Shown one piece after another: positions 35,136 through 47,500 of a stretch of DNA of 64,000 bases. Within the stretch, counting starts at the first letter, position 1. Each line of letters begins with the position of its first letter. The DNA is taken from assembly GCA_008692225.1 (NCBI GenBank), contig VICG01000005.1, forward strand, positions 1,831,001-1,895,000. The letters run 5' to 3'. The stretch comes from Monilinia fructicola. Lineage: Eukaryota > Ascomycota > Leotiomycetes > Helotiales > Sclerotiniaceae. The translations under genes were made by a program, and so were the position numbers. The notes below the pieces were generated by a model. The model was given only the letters and a program-made list of their open reading frames with translations, was not told where the DNA came from and ran no database searches.

Positions 35136-37235
35136 GATTCTTGTGATTTGATCATAGTTGGTGGTGGGACTTCGGGACTTGGTGCGTGTGGTTTATGTCG
35201 ATTGCTGTGTGTCCTGTTGCTCCAGCGTCGATCCTGAATCCAGGTTGTTTGGGTTTGTATTCTCTGTGATATTGGGAGGAATTTTCGTTTTTATCTTCCT
35301 CTTCATCCAATCCCCAAACCCTACCCATCCCCATCCCCATCCCCTCCCACACCTCTCCACTAAAACCCCGCTAACCGCATCAAGTCGTCGCAACCCGTCT
35401 CGCCCAAGACCCCTCCATCCGCGTGCTCGTGCTCGTGCTCGAAGCCGGAAACGGCCAGCCAAAGAATCCAGAGATACGCATTCCAGAGCTGGCCCGAAAA
35501 CCTAGACCTGAAACCCGTTGGGCCTTTTTGAGCGAGCCACAGGTATATTCAAAATTCCGTTCCCAATTCCAAGTTCCATCCCAAGCAAGGATCTTATAGT
35601 CTGACAACCAGCAGAACAGGAAGCGCTAAACAGAAAACGCAATCCTCTCTCCCAAAGTCGACTTCTGGACGGCCCCGCCGTAATCAAGGATAGCGCTTAC
35701 ACCGCCAACCCCAAATACAGTCTCGGTGTCTGGGGGGGCTCTAGGAAATCCCCTCCTGGACCTGGCTAACCCTCCCTCGCTCCGTATTTCCAAAACACCA
35801 CCACATTCACCCCACCCAGTCTTTCTACGACCAAATACCTCCCTAACCTACCTTTCACCCACCCTCTAACCCCTGTTCACTGGACCCCTTCATGTCTCTC
35901 TTCCAGAAACCTTCGACCCCCCCCCGAAAGCCTGGGTTGACGCGTTGAAGACATTAGCATGGGGTGTTAACGGGGATTCATTTCCAAGCGAGGCACTCGG
36001 TGGGAATATCAATGCCATGAACATCGAGCTCGAGGCGAGGGAGCGCAGTCACAAATGAAACGCCTATTACGAACCTATTAAAGAGCGAGAGAATGTGATC
36101 GTGGTGACGGGGGTACTTTGTGACCAAAATCCATTTCTCGGATTCTAAAGATGAGAATGGGAGTATAATTGCCGCTAGCATTTTCTAATTCGCAATCTCA
36201 CGGGTCCGACTCCCACACCGTAATTACCACCGCAGCCGCAAGCAAAGAAATCATATTCGCAGCCGGCGCCCTGCAAGCCCCCAAAGTGCTCGAGTTGTCC
36301 GGCGTTGGCTCCAAAAAAGTTTACTGCAAGGTTGGATATTCCAATTATTGTCACCAACGAAATGTAGGCGAGAACTTGCAAGATCATATCAACCGTGAAT
36401 TTTGTTTTGAGTTTGCCGAGGATGTTGGAACGATGGATGATTTAGCGAGACAAAAGGCTGAAGCTATTGAGGTGGTGATGGGTGCATATGTGGCGGAAAA
36501 AAGGACGATTTGCTACTGGTGGAAATTTTGTAGGGGGGATTTTGTCGGTGGCGGAGTTTCTTGGGGAGGATGGGAAGATTGAGGACATATGGCGATGATG
36601 ATGGCAGACCATTTACGGAAGACCATGCGGAATTCGTTCGTCAGCTTCTCAGACCAACTACTGTGATATGCGGAGAACTTTTCTCTTATGCCGCGTTAGG
36701 GAATTTTATTCCAGAACCCGGCGCTGATGAAATGATTGACAAAGAAAATTCAAACCCTAGTAACAAGGCTAGTGATGTGTCGCCTGGTACTGTAATTATC
36801 TAACCGGGGAAACACGCACATCACTTCAAAGTCCCCCACCACACCCCCCAAAATGGACCCTAGATATCTATCCCATCCAATAGATATCGAGATTCTCGCC
36901 CGTAACGTCCGCTATATCTCTACCATGACATCTTCTTCCCCTCTATCTTCGCTCTCAAAACCTGCTGGGAGAAGAAGCCATGGGCTCCAGAGGATCCGAA
37001 TGATTTAGACGCCATAAAGGAATATGCAAAGAAAGCGGCATTGATTGCTTGGCATCCAACCAGTACGTGTGCTATGTTGCCTTTGGAGAAAGGAGGAGTG
37101 GTGAATGGAAACCTGGTGGTGTATGGAACGAAGGATTTGAGGAGTGTGGATGCAAGTATCTTTTCTTCATCCCGCGAGAGGAAATCGTCAAATCACTGTG
37201 TATGCTGTAGCAGAACAAGCAGTATAGTTGATTAA
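35136..37235 (+). pseudogene. GMC-family FAD oxidoreductase (aryl-alcohol/choline oxidase type), degraded
   Basis: GMC enzymes oxidise alcohols, choline or sugars with FAD; secreted or cluster-associated forms are common in moulds. Order of recognisable pieces: the FAD Rossmann motif LIIVGGGTSGL (35136-35180); after an intron, VVATRLAQDPSIRVL and EAGN (35383-35460), with a VLVLVL expansion; WAFLSEPQ; KAWVDALKTLAWGVNGDSF and ALGGNINAMN (about 35925-36030); NAYYEPIKERENVIVVTG (36057-36110); AAGALQAPKVLELSGVGSKK (about 36260-36320); NVGENLQDHI; and the catalytic C-terminal block AWHPTSTCAMLP with GGVVNGNLVVYGTKDLRS (37045-37150). Between these are many frame changes, an in-frame TGA after RERSHK, an internal stop after TVII and a shifted terminus. 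Most shifts look like extra bases (for example near 36116, 36181, 36316, 36498 and 36581). One near 36360 is a missing base. It is not expressible as a single protein. Confidence 0.85.
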
Positions 37236-38097
37236 GCATGACTATGGTATCAGTGTTTGAAGTGGATTTAGAGATGATATCAAGGTGATTGTCTCTTCGA
37301 TGGAGTTCGATCGTACAAAGGTTCCTTTCTCCTCGACTATCTTAGACTTTTTTGGATTTCCGAAAAAATCAGTCTTCAAAAATAGCAGCATTCGATGTAA
37401 TTGAAACTCGAACATCGTAACGCACCTGCATCTTAAACAAAACAAAACTTGACATGATATTGAGTGCAAGCGGTTTGTACAGTATTGTACAATTGTACCA
37501 AGGTATAAGATTGGCAATATTGCAACTTCCACTACACTTGTAACTTGATATCTCCCCCTCAGAATTGGTCTACACCTACCTAGTATAGAACAACTTTGCT
37601 CATTCGTAACTTTCCTTGAGGTGAGTTGCACAGTGAAGTATCCAGGGATAATATAAAGATTAGCTACCGTTCTCGAAGAAAGTTAGTATACCAATTTCTA
37701 AACCTCCATCATAAGACCAGCAGTCCGAGAATTCAAGGACGGTACTGTGTCAAATCACCTTCCTTTCCCCACCCCCAAACAAGAGGAATGAACTCTCGTG
37801 ATATTTCGGTACAGCCGACGAAAAGCTTGACTGTGCTTTACAGATCAATCTGGATTGAAATTGAATGGGGACCCGCCTCTCGTTTTCGTATACTCCGTAC
37901 CCAATGCCCCAACAAAGTATTTGCCTTACCGTACGTATCCCTACGATCCCTACCTACCGTCCATCCGTACGATCCTACTACTGTACTGTACACTGTACAG
38001 TAGCAAAGTTGCAAACACGCCATTTCAAAGTGGGATTGATCAATCCACAATTCAAACGACATTACTGCACTGTAGTCTGTAGTGCAGTACAGTACTC

Positions 38098-38285
38098 TGT
38101 ACAGTGATACAGTGATACAGTGATACAGTGAGTGAGTGAGTGGGTGAGTGGGTGAGTGAGTGAGTGGGTGGGTGAGTGAGTGCACTGTGCAGTATAATCA
38201 ATATCCATGATCCGTTCATACCCCCTCACCATCCATCTATCCATCCATCCATCTATCCATCCATCCATCCATCCATCATCCACCG
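38098..38285. repeat. GTGATACA, GAGTGGGT and CATC tandem runs
   Basis: Adjacent simple repeats: GTGATACA (about 38103-38130), GAGT/GGGT (38129-38181) and CATC (38233-38281). Confidence 0.85.
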
Positions 38286-38756
38286 GGCTATTCCGCTGGG
38301 AACGAGGTTCCCATAAAATTGGATAATCCCACAAACACGCCATCAACCAACAAAACCCCACGTAAGCAATTGACCAACCAGCTGTGACTCAAAAGAGACG
38401 TACGGAGTAAGCGTGTACCGACAACGGTTCGGGTGGCAAAACCACGAGAGTAGAAACTAGATACTGTACAGTAGAGCAAAGTTTTGTTTCCATCAGCCTC
38501 GGCAATGCACGTTGGTGTGTGCATGTGGAGGTGGCTTGCATGGTTTTTTTTTTTACTTCCCCCGACAGGACTGCGCAGTACAGAGTGATATTTTGGTTTT
38601 GAGATGCGCATGAATTTTTATGGAGATTGGAAATCGATAATCTTATCGGTGATAGGGTGATGCGATGGTTTAAGGCTATTTTGCTAAGTACAGTACTGGC
38701 TTCCTATTCTGCCCGCTTCTCAACAAAAAAAAAGAAGGAAAAAGTACACGGGTAGG

Positions 38757-38962
38757 TTTGATTATTTATTTATTCTTATTTATTATTAATTTACTATTCG
38801 TTTATTATTATTTACTATTTATTTATTTATAGTATTTATCTATTTATTCTTTATATTCTTTATTTATTTATATTCCTTACTTATTTATATTCCCTACTTA
38901 TTTATAATTATCCCTTGCTCATTTATTCTTCATTCCTCTCTCATTTATCGTCTCTCATTTAC
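38757..38962. repeat. TTTA-rich degenerate tetranucleotide tract
   Basis: About 200 bp dominated by TTTATTTA and TTTATATTC units. Confidence 0.8.
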
Positions 38963-41140
38963 TCATCACCTATATAAATCTCCTCCGTACCTGTTTGTTT
39001 TAACCCCCTCATCTATCTAGGTAGGTACAGAATAGGATGTGATCCAGGTGTTCCATGTGTGAGAGAGAGAAGTGTCAAGTGTCAGGTCAATCATTAATTC
39101 CAATAGATTGATTGGTTAGGAGTGATTTGAATTTCCGAGAATTGTCTGAACCCATCTACTCCGTAAGCTTGGAAACCAATTGATCAATGAATGCATCCCT
39201 GGTATTTCTTCTTTATTCTTGTTGTTGTTATTGTTGTTGTTGTAATTGAATACTGTAGAATACTGTACAGTAGAATAGCAAAGGGGTTACTTGTATCTTG
39301 TTTCATCAATTGAATGGAAAGGGATTGATCCATTGAACAAAGACCTCCAGCGCTCACGACTCACGAGAACTCTTTGTGATGATTTCTTAGTGCGGTATCA
39401 TCCATGACATTTCCCGATAAAGAAATGTTGACGTTCTTATCTTCAGGAGAATTTCCATCCTTGGCTTGGTATAACGATAATGCAGGTCCAAAAAGACTGT
39501 GCTGTATGTGTGTGCTGTGTGCTGTTGTGTCCGGGTGCATGTGCGATATCCGTGTGAGCGTTAGCGGTTGAGGGGCTTAGGGTGAAAAAAAAAGACCAAA
39601 GTTTTTTTAAGGGTTCAATATTAATCCATGGATGGAGGTTTCATCTGTCTTGTGCCGTTCTTGTATTGAAACATTTTGAAATCAGGTCTCTAATTCATAT
39701 TCAAAATTAGAATTTGGATGGTAATATAAATTTAAGACTTTTAATATATTTATAGAGTACCCGACCTATTCAATGGTCTCCATCCCAAGGTTGTATATAA
39801 ATGTCTATAAAAAGGATATACGTATACGGAGTGTGTAATACGGAGGATATATACACTGTGCATATTATTTATATAGTAATGTGTAAATAGAATCCATAGA
39901 TATCTAAGGAGAACCTTGGAAGGAAATAATATTCTTTTCCTATGAATCGATCTATTTAGATGAGTGAGTACCTGGTAGATATTATCATTTCATCAGATGA
40001 TTGTACAACAATGAATATGATATGATTGATCTCTAACAAATGTTGAATATTGTTGGAAAGAAAGAAAAAAAGATATTTACTTCTTATTAGTATCTCCTTG
40101 TTCCTGACTGGACCTATCTAGGTAGATACCTGACAGTTTCCTATGAATGTAACCAAATTCGGCTAATGCACCAATCAGATCCATGACACTACCAAATCTG
40201 TTGGGACGTTGAGGATTTTGATATCAGATCAGGTTTGTTGCTATGATACCACCAATGCCACCACATGTTTATTCCATAACTGCATAAAGAAAAATGGCCG
40301 AGGAAACAATTAATCTGTACTCCGTCGTTGGTTGAATGTCAGACCATGGTGAAATATGGAAGGAAGCAAGTATTCAATCCATGGATGATGATAGATAGAT
40401 GATAGATAATAGATAATAGATATTGACATCTGATACCGTATATCAATTTGGAATTGATACATACAGTACAATACTTGGCTTTACTCACTCTATTCTACCT
40501 TACTCTACTTATTACTCTACTCTACTCTATACTACTCGTTCTTCTTCATTAGATCCACTTCTACATACCTAGTACCTACCTAGTAGTACTCTCTACGGAG
40601 TGTATCTAGTCAATGAATCAGTCCTTTATCAAAAGGGAGGCTAAAACCAACTGATACATACCTCCAGCGCGGTAATTCATACTCCATTCCATCCATGCAG
40701 GATACACAATTGCACATAAACTCCGTATATACTATATACTATATGCTATATGCTATATGCTATATACTACATACTATATACTACATACACACTTTCCTTT
40801 CATCCTAGTTTTTGCCATCAAAGTGGCAAATGCATCAAGAGTTTTACCGTCTGAGAATCTTTCCCACCTGTTTTTCTTACTCCGTATACTAATTTAGTCA
40901 TTAGTCCCGATCTTTTAAATTTCCCACCAAAAAATTAAATGCCAAATAAAATAAACCAAAGTCCAACAAAGGCTCCAATTATAGTCCCTCCCTTACGTTT
41001 GATCACCCAACCGAACCACCCCGATTCATACCATACCGTACCATACCATACAGTCAGCCATCAGTCCCTTGACCTTTCAAACCCCTACAGTCCAGTCAAA
41101 TCCATGTCCGGAAAGGACAATTTAGTACATTAGTACATTT

Positions 41141-41281
41141 CCATTAATACCGTCTGTACACAACCATACTCTCCATACGTACCAAATCTACTTATAAGCT
41201 CGTTGCTCCTCCACATATCAATCTCTTTTTCCTTTCTTCTCTACGCTTTGCTTTTCTATCCATCGACATTCTTTTTTCAAG
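41141..41281 (+). promoter_or_regulatory. Core promoter and leader of the desaturase gene
   Basis: A TATA-like ACTTATAAGC at about 41189 is followed by a strong CT-rich tract (41221-41280) and the favourable start context TTCAAGATGGC. This is the usual layout of a highly expressed fungal gene. Confidence 0.55.
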
Positions 41282-42741
41282 ATGGCTTCAACTGCGTCGC
41301 AACCCTCAAGCATGGCAAAGACCACGGAGCCCAATCGTAACAAGAAGTACGACCCAAAGAAGCCTCACATCACCGAAGAACCAATTACCAGGGCAAATTG
41401 GTACAAACATGTTAACTGGCTTAACATTACTCTCATCGTGGGAGTTCCTATCTACGGTCTCATCATGGCCTACTGGACCCCTTTACAGTGGAAGACTGCC
41501 GTCTGGGCCGTTCTCTACTACTTTATGACCGGTTTGGGTATCACAGCTGGTAAGTTTTGATTGATCCTTTCCCGTGATGAATCCTTTCTAATTGTTTCTC
41601 TTCAGGTTACCACAGACTGTGGGCACATTCCTCATACTCTGCCACCTTACCATTAAAGATTTTCCTCGCCGCTGTTGGTGGTGGTGCCGTCGAAGGTTCC
41701 ATTAGATGGTGGTCAAGAGATCACAGAGCTCATCACCGATATACCGATACCGACAAGGACCCATACTCCGTTCGAAAAGGCCTCTTATACTCTCACTTCG
41801 GATGGATGATCATGAAGCAAAACCCAAAGCGTATTGGCCGTACCGATATCTCCGATTTGAATGATGATCCAGTCGTCGTTTGGCAACATCGCAACTATAT
41901 CAAGACGGTCATCTTCATGGGTATGATCTTCCCATGTCTCGTCACAGGTCTTGGTTGGGGTGATTGGTTCGGTGGTTTCATCTACGCTGGCATCCTCAGA
42001 ATCTTCTTTGTTCAACAAGCTACCTTCTGTGTCAACTCTTTGGCTCATTGGCTTGGTGACCAACCCTTCGATGACCGCAACTCTCCCCGTGATCACGTCA
42101 TCACTGCTCTCGTCACTCTCGGAGAAGGTTACCACAACTTCCACCACGAATTCCCCTCTGATTACCGTAACGCTATTGAATGGCATCAATATGACCCAAC
42201 CAAGTGGTCCATCTGGATCTGGAAGCAACTCGGTCTCGCCTACGATCTCAAGCAATTCAAGTCCAACGAAATTGAGAAGGGCCGTCTCCAACAACTCCAA
42301 AAGAAACTCGACCAAAAGAGACAGACTCTTGATTGGGGTATTCCTCTTGAGCAATTACCAATCATTGACTGGGACACATATCAAACCGAAGCCAAGAATG
42401 GACGTGCTCTCGTTGCCGTCGCTGGTGTCATCCATGACGTCACTGATTTTGTAAAGGAGCATCCAGGTGGAAAGGCTCTCATCACATCCGGTATTGGCAA
42501 AGATGCAACTGCCATCTTCAATGGTGGTGTCTACAATCACTCCAACGCCGCTCACAACCTTCTCTCTACTATGCGTGTCGGTGTCTTACGCGGTGGATGC
42601 GAAGTTGAGATCTGGAAGCGGGCTCAACGTGAAAACAAGGATATTTCTTTTGTCAGTGACACCGCAGGTCAAAAGATCATCCGAGCTGGTAGCCAGGTCA
42701 CCCGCATTGCGGAACCTGTTCCCTCGGCTGATGCTGCTTAA
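41282..42741 (+). CDS. OLE1: Delta-9 acyl-CoA (stearoyl-CoA) desaturase with cytochrome b5 domain
   Basis: Endoplasmic-reticulum enzyme introducing the first double bond into palmitoyl- and stearoyl-CoA. Exons are 41282-41549 and 41606-42741 (56-bp intron, GTAAGT donor, CTTCAG acceptor, phase 1), giving 467 residues. The N-terminus is polar. TM segments lie near 45-65 and 72-92, and a second pair near 200-245. The three His boxes that hold the di-iron site are HRLWAH (across the splice), HRAHH and HNFHH; SLAHWLG carries the further conserved His. The C-terminal cytochrome b5 domain (about 360-440) shows the heme-ligand HPGG block and a second His in [11 protein letters not shown]. The b5 fusion is characteristic of fungal Ole1. 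The reading frame is intact and codon use is biased to C-ending codons, fitting high expression. In yeast, Ole1 is repressed by unsaturated fatty acids; no such element is identified here. Confidence 0.97.
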
Positions 42742-43440
42742 GCATCTCATGAATGAATGGATGATCAGACTGCCTAGAACGGCAAAAGAATTAAAAATTG
42801 CATCTTTGTTTTTTACAAGCGTGGGTTGTGTGTCAATATAGACCGGGGCGTTGGGAAATTGGTCAAATGGTGATTTTAATATCAAAGCCAAGGGATGGAG
42901 GGTTGGGTCAGTTAGGGTCAGTCAATTGCAATTCGCACTTCTACAAAGGGGTGTTGATCATGTATCAAGAAAGAGCGGAACGAAAAGAAACTTTTAAATT
43001 TCCAGAGGAGATGGCTCTCATTACATATTTGAGTCGAATAGAAATACCAATAGATACATTCACTTCACTTGTAAGGACTTGGATCCCACGTTTGTTTGCA
43101 CGAGTGATCTTCAACAAAATCCATCCCATGCGCTCTGCCACTGAGCCGTTGCAATCTCTGATCTTTGCTTCTCTCCAGCCATGACGTTTCGATTTCTTGC
43201 TTGTGTCACCGATGGTTGTTGGGATACCCGTGGACCCGTGGACCCGTGGACGAAGTAGTACAGTAAGATGACGCTTGATTATGTAAGGTCGGATCGGATC
43301 TGATCATAGGTACTACAACATGCACCCTGGGACATGCACAGCTCATTCATGTATTGGTGGCGCACCCAACAATTTTGGGATTGAGGAGGGGTGTTTGGGG
43401 GGTGTTTGGGGGTGGGGAGGGGGGGTGTAGGCTTGTTTGT
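42742..43440. other. 3' flank of the desaturase gene
   Basis: About 700 bp leading into the AT-rich island. Includes a G-rich tract (43377-43428, GGGGTGTTTGGGG units). No gene is supported. Confidence 0.5.
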
Positions 43441-43550
43441 TCGTTTTTTTTGTGGATGTATGTATACTATTAATTATTATTATTATACTATATATAGATA
43501 TATATAATAATTATTATTATTATACTATATATATAGATTTATATAAATAA

Positions 43551-43832
<282 letters not shown>

Positions 43833-45042
43833 ACTTGACGTTGTTTTAAGTTAATGCCGGGCTAAAAATCAAGCCGAAAACGAAATTTATATTAAATCTT
43901 TAAAAATTTATAATAAATTAACGAATCTATAAATTTTTTTAAATAAAACTTTAAAATACTAAGAATTTAAAATGATTAATATTTTATTTATTAAACTTTT
44001 AAAAATTTAAAAATCAAGTTTTAATAAATATATAAAAGAAAGTTTAAAAAATATATTATTTTATATTATCTTATATTTTAACCTTTAATAAATCAAAGTT
44101 TAATTATAATTATAAAGAAATGAAAAGTTATATTAGATAAATTATTTAATTTTATATAATATAGCTTAATTTTAATTTAGTTTTATTTATTATTATTAGA
44201 TTTATAAAAGCTTTTTAAAATTAAAAAAAGAAAAAAAGTAAAATAAATTTTTATTGTATATAATAATTAAAGGTATTATATAATTTATAAATTTAAATAA
44301 AAATTATTACTAATATATATAGAATCTTTTAAGTAAAATATATTATATTCTAATTTAAGTAAAAATTATTATAATATAAATTTATATTAAATTTATATAA
44401 TAAAAGATCTACTATTATTTAAACGCTATTATAAATTAATTTTTATTATATATAATTATATATATATAATAAAAAAGATAAATATATTATATTTTACTTT
44501 ATAAATTTATATATATTAATATATAAATAGTTTTTATTTAAATTCTATATATATTAGTAATTTTTATTTAAATTTATAAATATATAATAATCTTTAATTA
44601 TTATATATAATAAAAATTTATTATATCTTTTTCTTTTTTAATTTCAAAAAAGCTTTTATAAATCTAATAATAATAAATAAAACTAAATTAAAATTAAGTA
44701 TATTATATAAAATTAAATACTTTATTTAATACAACTTTTTAATTTTTATATAATTAATAATTAAATCTAATTTATTAAAATTTTAAATATAAGTAATATA
44801 AAAAAAAATAAAAAAAATATTTTTTTAAATCCTTTTTAATATATAAACGAGTATTCTAATATTTAGAAATTAAAAAAAAACGCTTATTATATATTTTTTA
44901 GTTTTATAATATTTTAAAGCATTTTTATAATCGTTGATTTATTCGTTATTTAATTAACTTTCTAAAGATTAAATATATAATAAGATATATTTCGTTTTTC
45001 AATTAATTTTTAGCCTAGCATTGACCTAAAACAACGCTAAGT
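43833..45042. mobile_element. 1.2-kb near-complete palindrome (foldback element A)
   Basis: The left end starts ACTTGACGTTGTTTTAAGT; the reverse complement of the right end starts ACTTAGCGTTGTTTTAGGTC. Similarity continues inward along most of the length. For example, 44180-44215 (TTATTATTAGATTTATAAAA region) reappears reverse-complemented at about 44655-44695. The arms are about 600 bp with the centre near 44440. No coding sequence. It is probably a degenerate non-autonomous foldback-type DNA element or two inverted copies of one. Confidence 0.75.
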
Positions 45043-45209
45043 AAATAAAAAGATTAATAAAAAGATCAATAAAGAAATCGAGATAAATAGATATAAGTTG
45101 CCTACTCTACTTCTCGCCCCCCCCCCTATTTAACTAATATTTTATACTAAAAATAATCATTTTAATATATTTATAAATTCGAAGAATCTTAATTCATTAA
45201 TTTATTATA

Positions 45210-45368
45210 CTAGCACTCGCGGAAAATAAATTTTCAGACTATGGATTCTTCGAATTTTATTACTTAATGGGGGCTAGCCCCCAAACCCCCAATCCTCACT
45301 TCGTTCGAGGCTAATAAAATTCTACGAGAATCCATAATGTCTAAAAATTTATTTTCCGCGAGTGCTAG
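45210..45368 (+). mobile_element. MITE-like element copy 1, TA target duplication
   Basis: 159 bp with long terminal inverted repeats beginning CTAGCACTCGCGGAAAATAA and extending about 55 bp. It is flanked by TA on both sides (45208-45209 and 45369-45370), the target-duplication type of Tc1/mariner elements. The interior is GC-rich with the palindrome GGGGGCTAGCCCCC. No coding capacity. Confidence 0.85.
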
Positions 45369-45428
45369 TATAATATTGCAATTTAATTTAAAATAAAATT
45401 AATAATAAATTTATATAAGAATAATTAT

Positions 45429-45754
<326 letters not shown>

Positions 45755-46129
45755 TAATATAAATACTCTTATATTATAAATATATATCTTATTTAATTAT
45801 ATTCTATATTAAATATATTAATAATATTATATTATATTTTTATACCTCTTTTTATTTTTATATCTCTTTTTATCTTTTTATATTTTTAATACTATTCTTT
45901 TTAATATATTTTTTTCATATTATTCTTTTTATTTAATTTATTTGATTTTTTACTCTTTTTCTATTGAATTTAAAATTTAGATTTTATAGAAAAGCTTTAT
46001 AGTTTTTTTATATTTCTTAATATATTCTTAATTATATTATAAATTATACTTAGCTTTTTTTATAATTATAATAATTTTATTTATAATTTATTATTTATTA
46101 TTTATTATTTATCATTTATTATTTATTAT

Positions 46130-46854
46130 CGAAATAATATAGGCCTATATATAATAGCTGAAATGGAATGGGCCGAAATGGAATGGGCCGAAATGGAATG
46201 GGCCGAAATGGAGTGGCCGGAATGGAATGGCCGGAATGGAATGGCCGGAATAATTAAGCTCCGAAGGTAGAACGGAAAGTCGGCATTAAAAAATTAAGGT
46301 TTTTTTGCTTACTAATGTTCGACCAATTAAATTTTTCGCGGAATACTTATGACCAATCACACGAGCCGCTAAGGATTTAAGGTTCATGTTTTTGCATTTT
46401 GAACCTTTTATAGTACAAGTATAATAATCACATGACACTACAAATTGATGAATTAAGATTCTTCGAATCCATTATATGATTATAGATTCGAAGAATCTTA
46501 GTTCATTAATTTGTTGTGTCATGTGATTATTTATACCTGTACTATAAGAGGTTCAAAATGCAAAAACATAAACCTTAAATCCTTAGCGGCTCGTATGATT
46601 GGTTATAAGTAAACAGCGAAAATTTTAATTGATCGAACATTAGTAAATAGAAAACCTTAATTTTTAATGCCAACATTTCGTTTTGCTTCGGAGCTAAATT
46701 ATTCCGGCCATTGCAAAAGGTAGTCGACTATTTCAGCTCATTCCATTTCAGCCTATTCCATTTCAGCCCATTCCATTTTGGCCTATTCCATTTCGGCCCA
46801 TTCCATTTCGGCCATTCCATTTCGGCTATTCCATATAGGCCTTATTTATTTCGG
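46130..46854. mobile_element. Core palindrome of foldback B with GGCCGAAATGGAAT minisatellite in each arm
   Basis: Left arm 46130-46476 and right arm 46477-46854 are reverse complements with scattered substitutions. Ends are CGAAATAATATAGGCCTATA on the left and, reverse-complemented, CCGAAATAAATAAGGCCTAT on the right. Each arm has five to seven 14-15-bp units (GGGCCGAAATGGAAT type) next to the end, then about 220 bp of unique sequence. The centre contains GATTCTTCGAATC against GATTCGAAGAATC. No reading frame. Confidence 0.85.
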
Positions 46855-46975
46855 ATAATAAATAATAAATAATAAATAATAAATAATAAATAATAAATAA
46901 TAAATAATAAATAATAAATAATAAATAATAAATAATAAATAATAAATAATAAATTATAAATAATAAATAAAAAAC
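46855..46975. repeat. 7-bp tandem repeat, unit AATAATA
   Basis: About 17 units directly outside the right end of the core palindrome. A shorter complementary TTATTTA run (46085-46128) lies outside the left end. Confidence 0.9.
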
Positions 46976-47103
46976 AAATTAAAATTAATAAATATTAATA
47001 GTAAAGATTAATAATTTTAATTCTAAGGAAAGTTTTAATATATTTCATATTTAATTAAAATATATAAGAAGTTTTAACTCTTTATATTAAATATAAATTA
47101 TAA

Positions 47104-47196
47104 TAAATAGAATAAATAGAATAAATAGAATAAAGAGAATAAAAAGAATAAATAGAATAAATAGAATAAATAGAATAAATAGAATAAAGAGAATAA
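47104..47196. repeat. 9-bp tandem repeat, unit AATAGAATA
   Basis: About ten units of AATAGAATA with GAGAATAAA variants. Confidence 0.85.
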
Positions 47197-47303
47197 ATTT
47201 TATTTTTATAATATAAGAGTATTTATTTTAAAATAAAGAAAGTAGAATATAAAAACATATAATAATAAAGGATTTAAGAAATGATTTTTAATCTAAATAT
47301 TAA

Positions 47304-47499
<196 letters not shown>

Positions 47500-47500
47500 T

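Larger units (their letters stand above)
37236..41140. other. Long spacer upstream of the desaturase, about 3.9 kb
   Basis: No gene is supported. It contains simple repeats and four of the window's exact TACGGAGTA 9-mers (37891, 38401, 39157, 40879), plus near-matches at 39834, 40318, 40593 and 40722. CTAGGTAG-type palindromic words also recur. It may include distal regulatory sequence of the desaturase gene. Confidence 0.45.

Noticed and set aside
46130..46854. Core palindrome as an assembly artefact (inverted read duplication)
   Set aside because: The arms differ by many substitutions and by minisatellite copy number, which an artefact would not produce.
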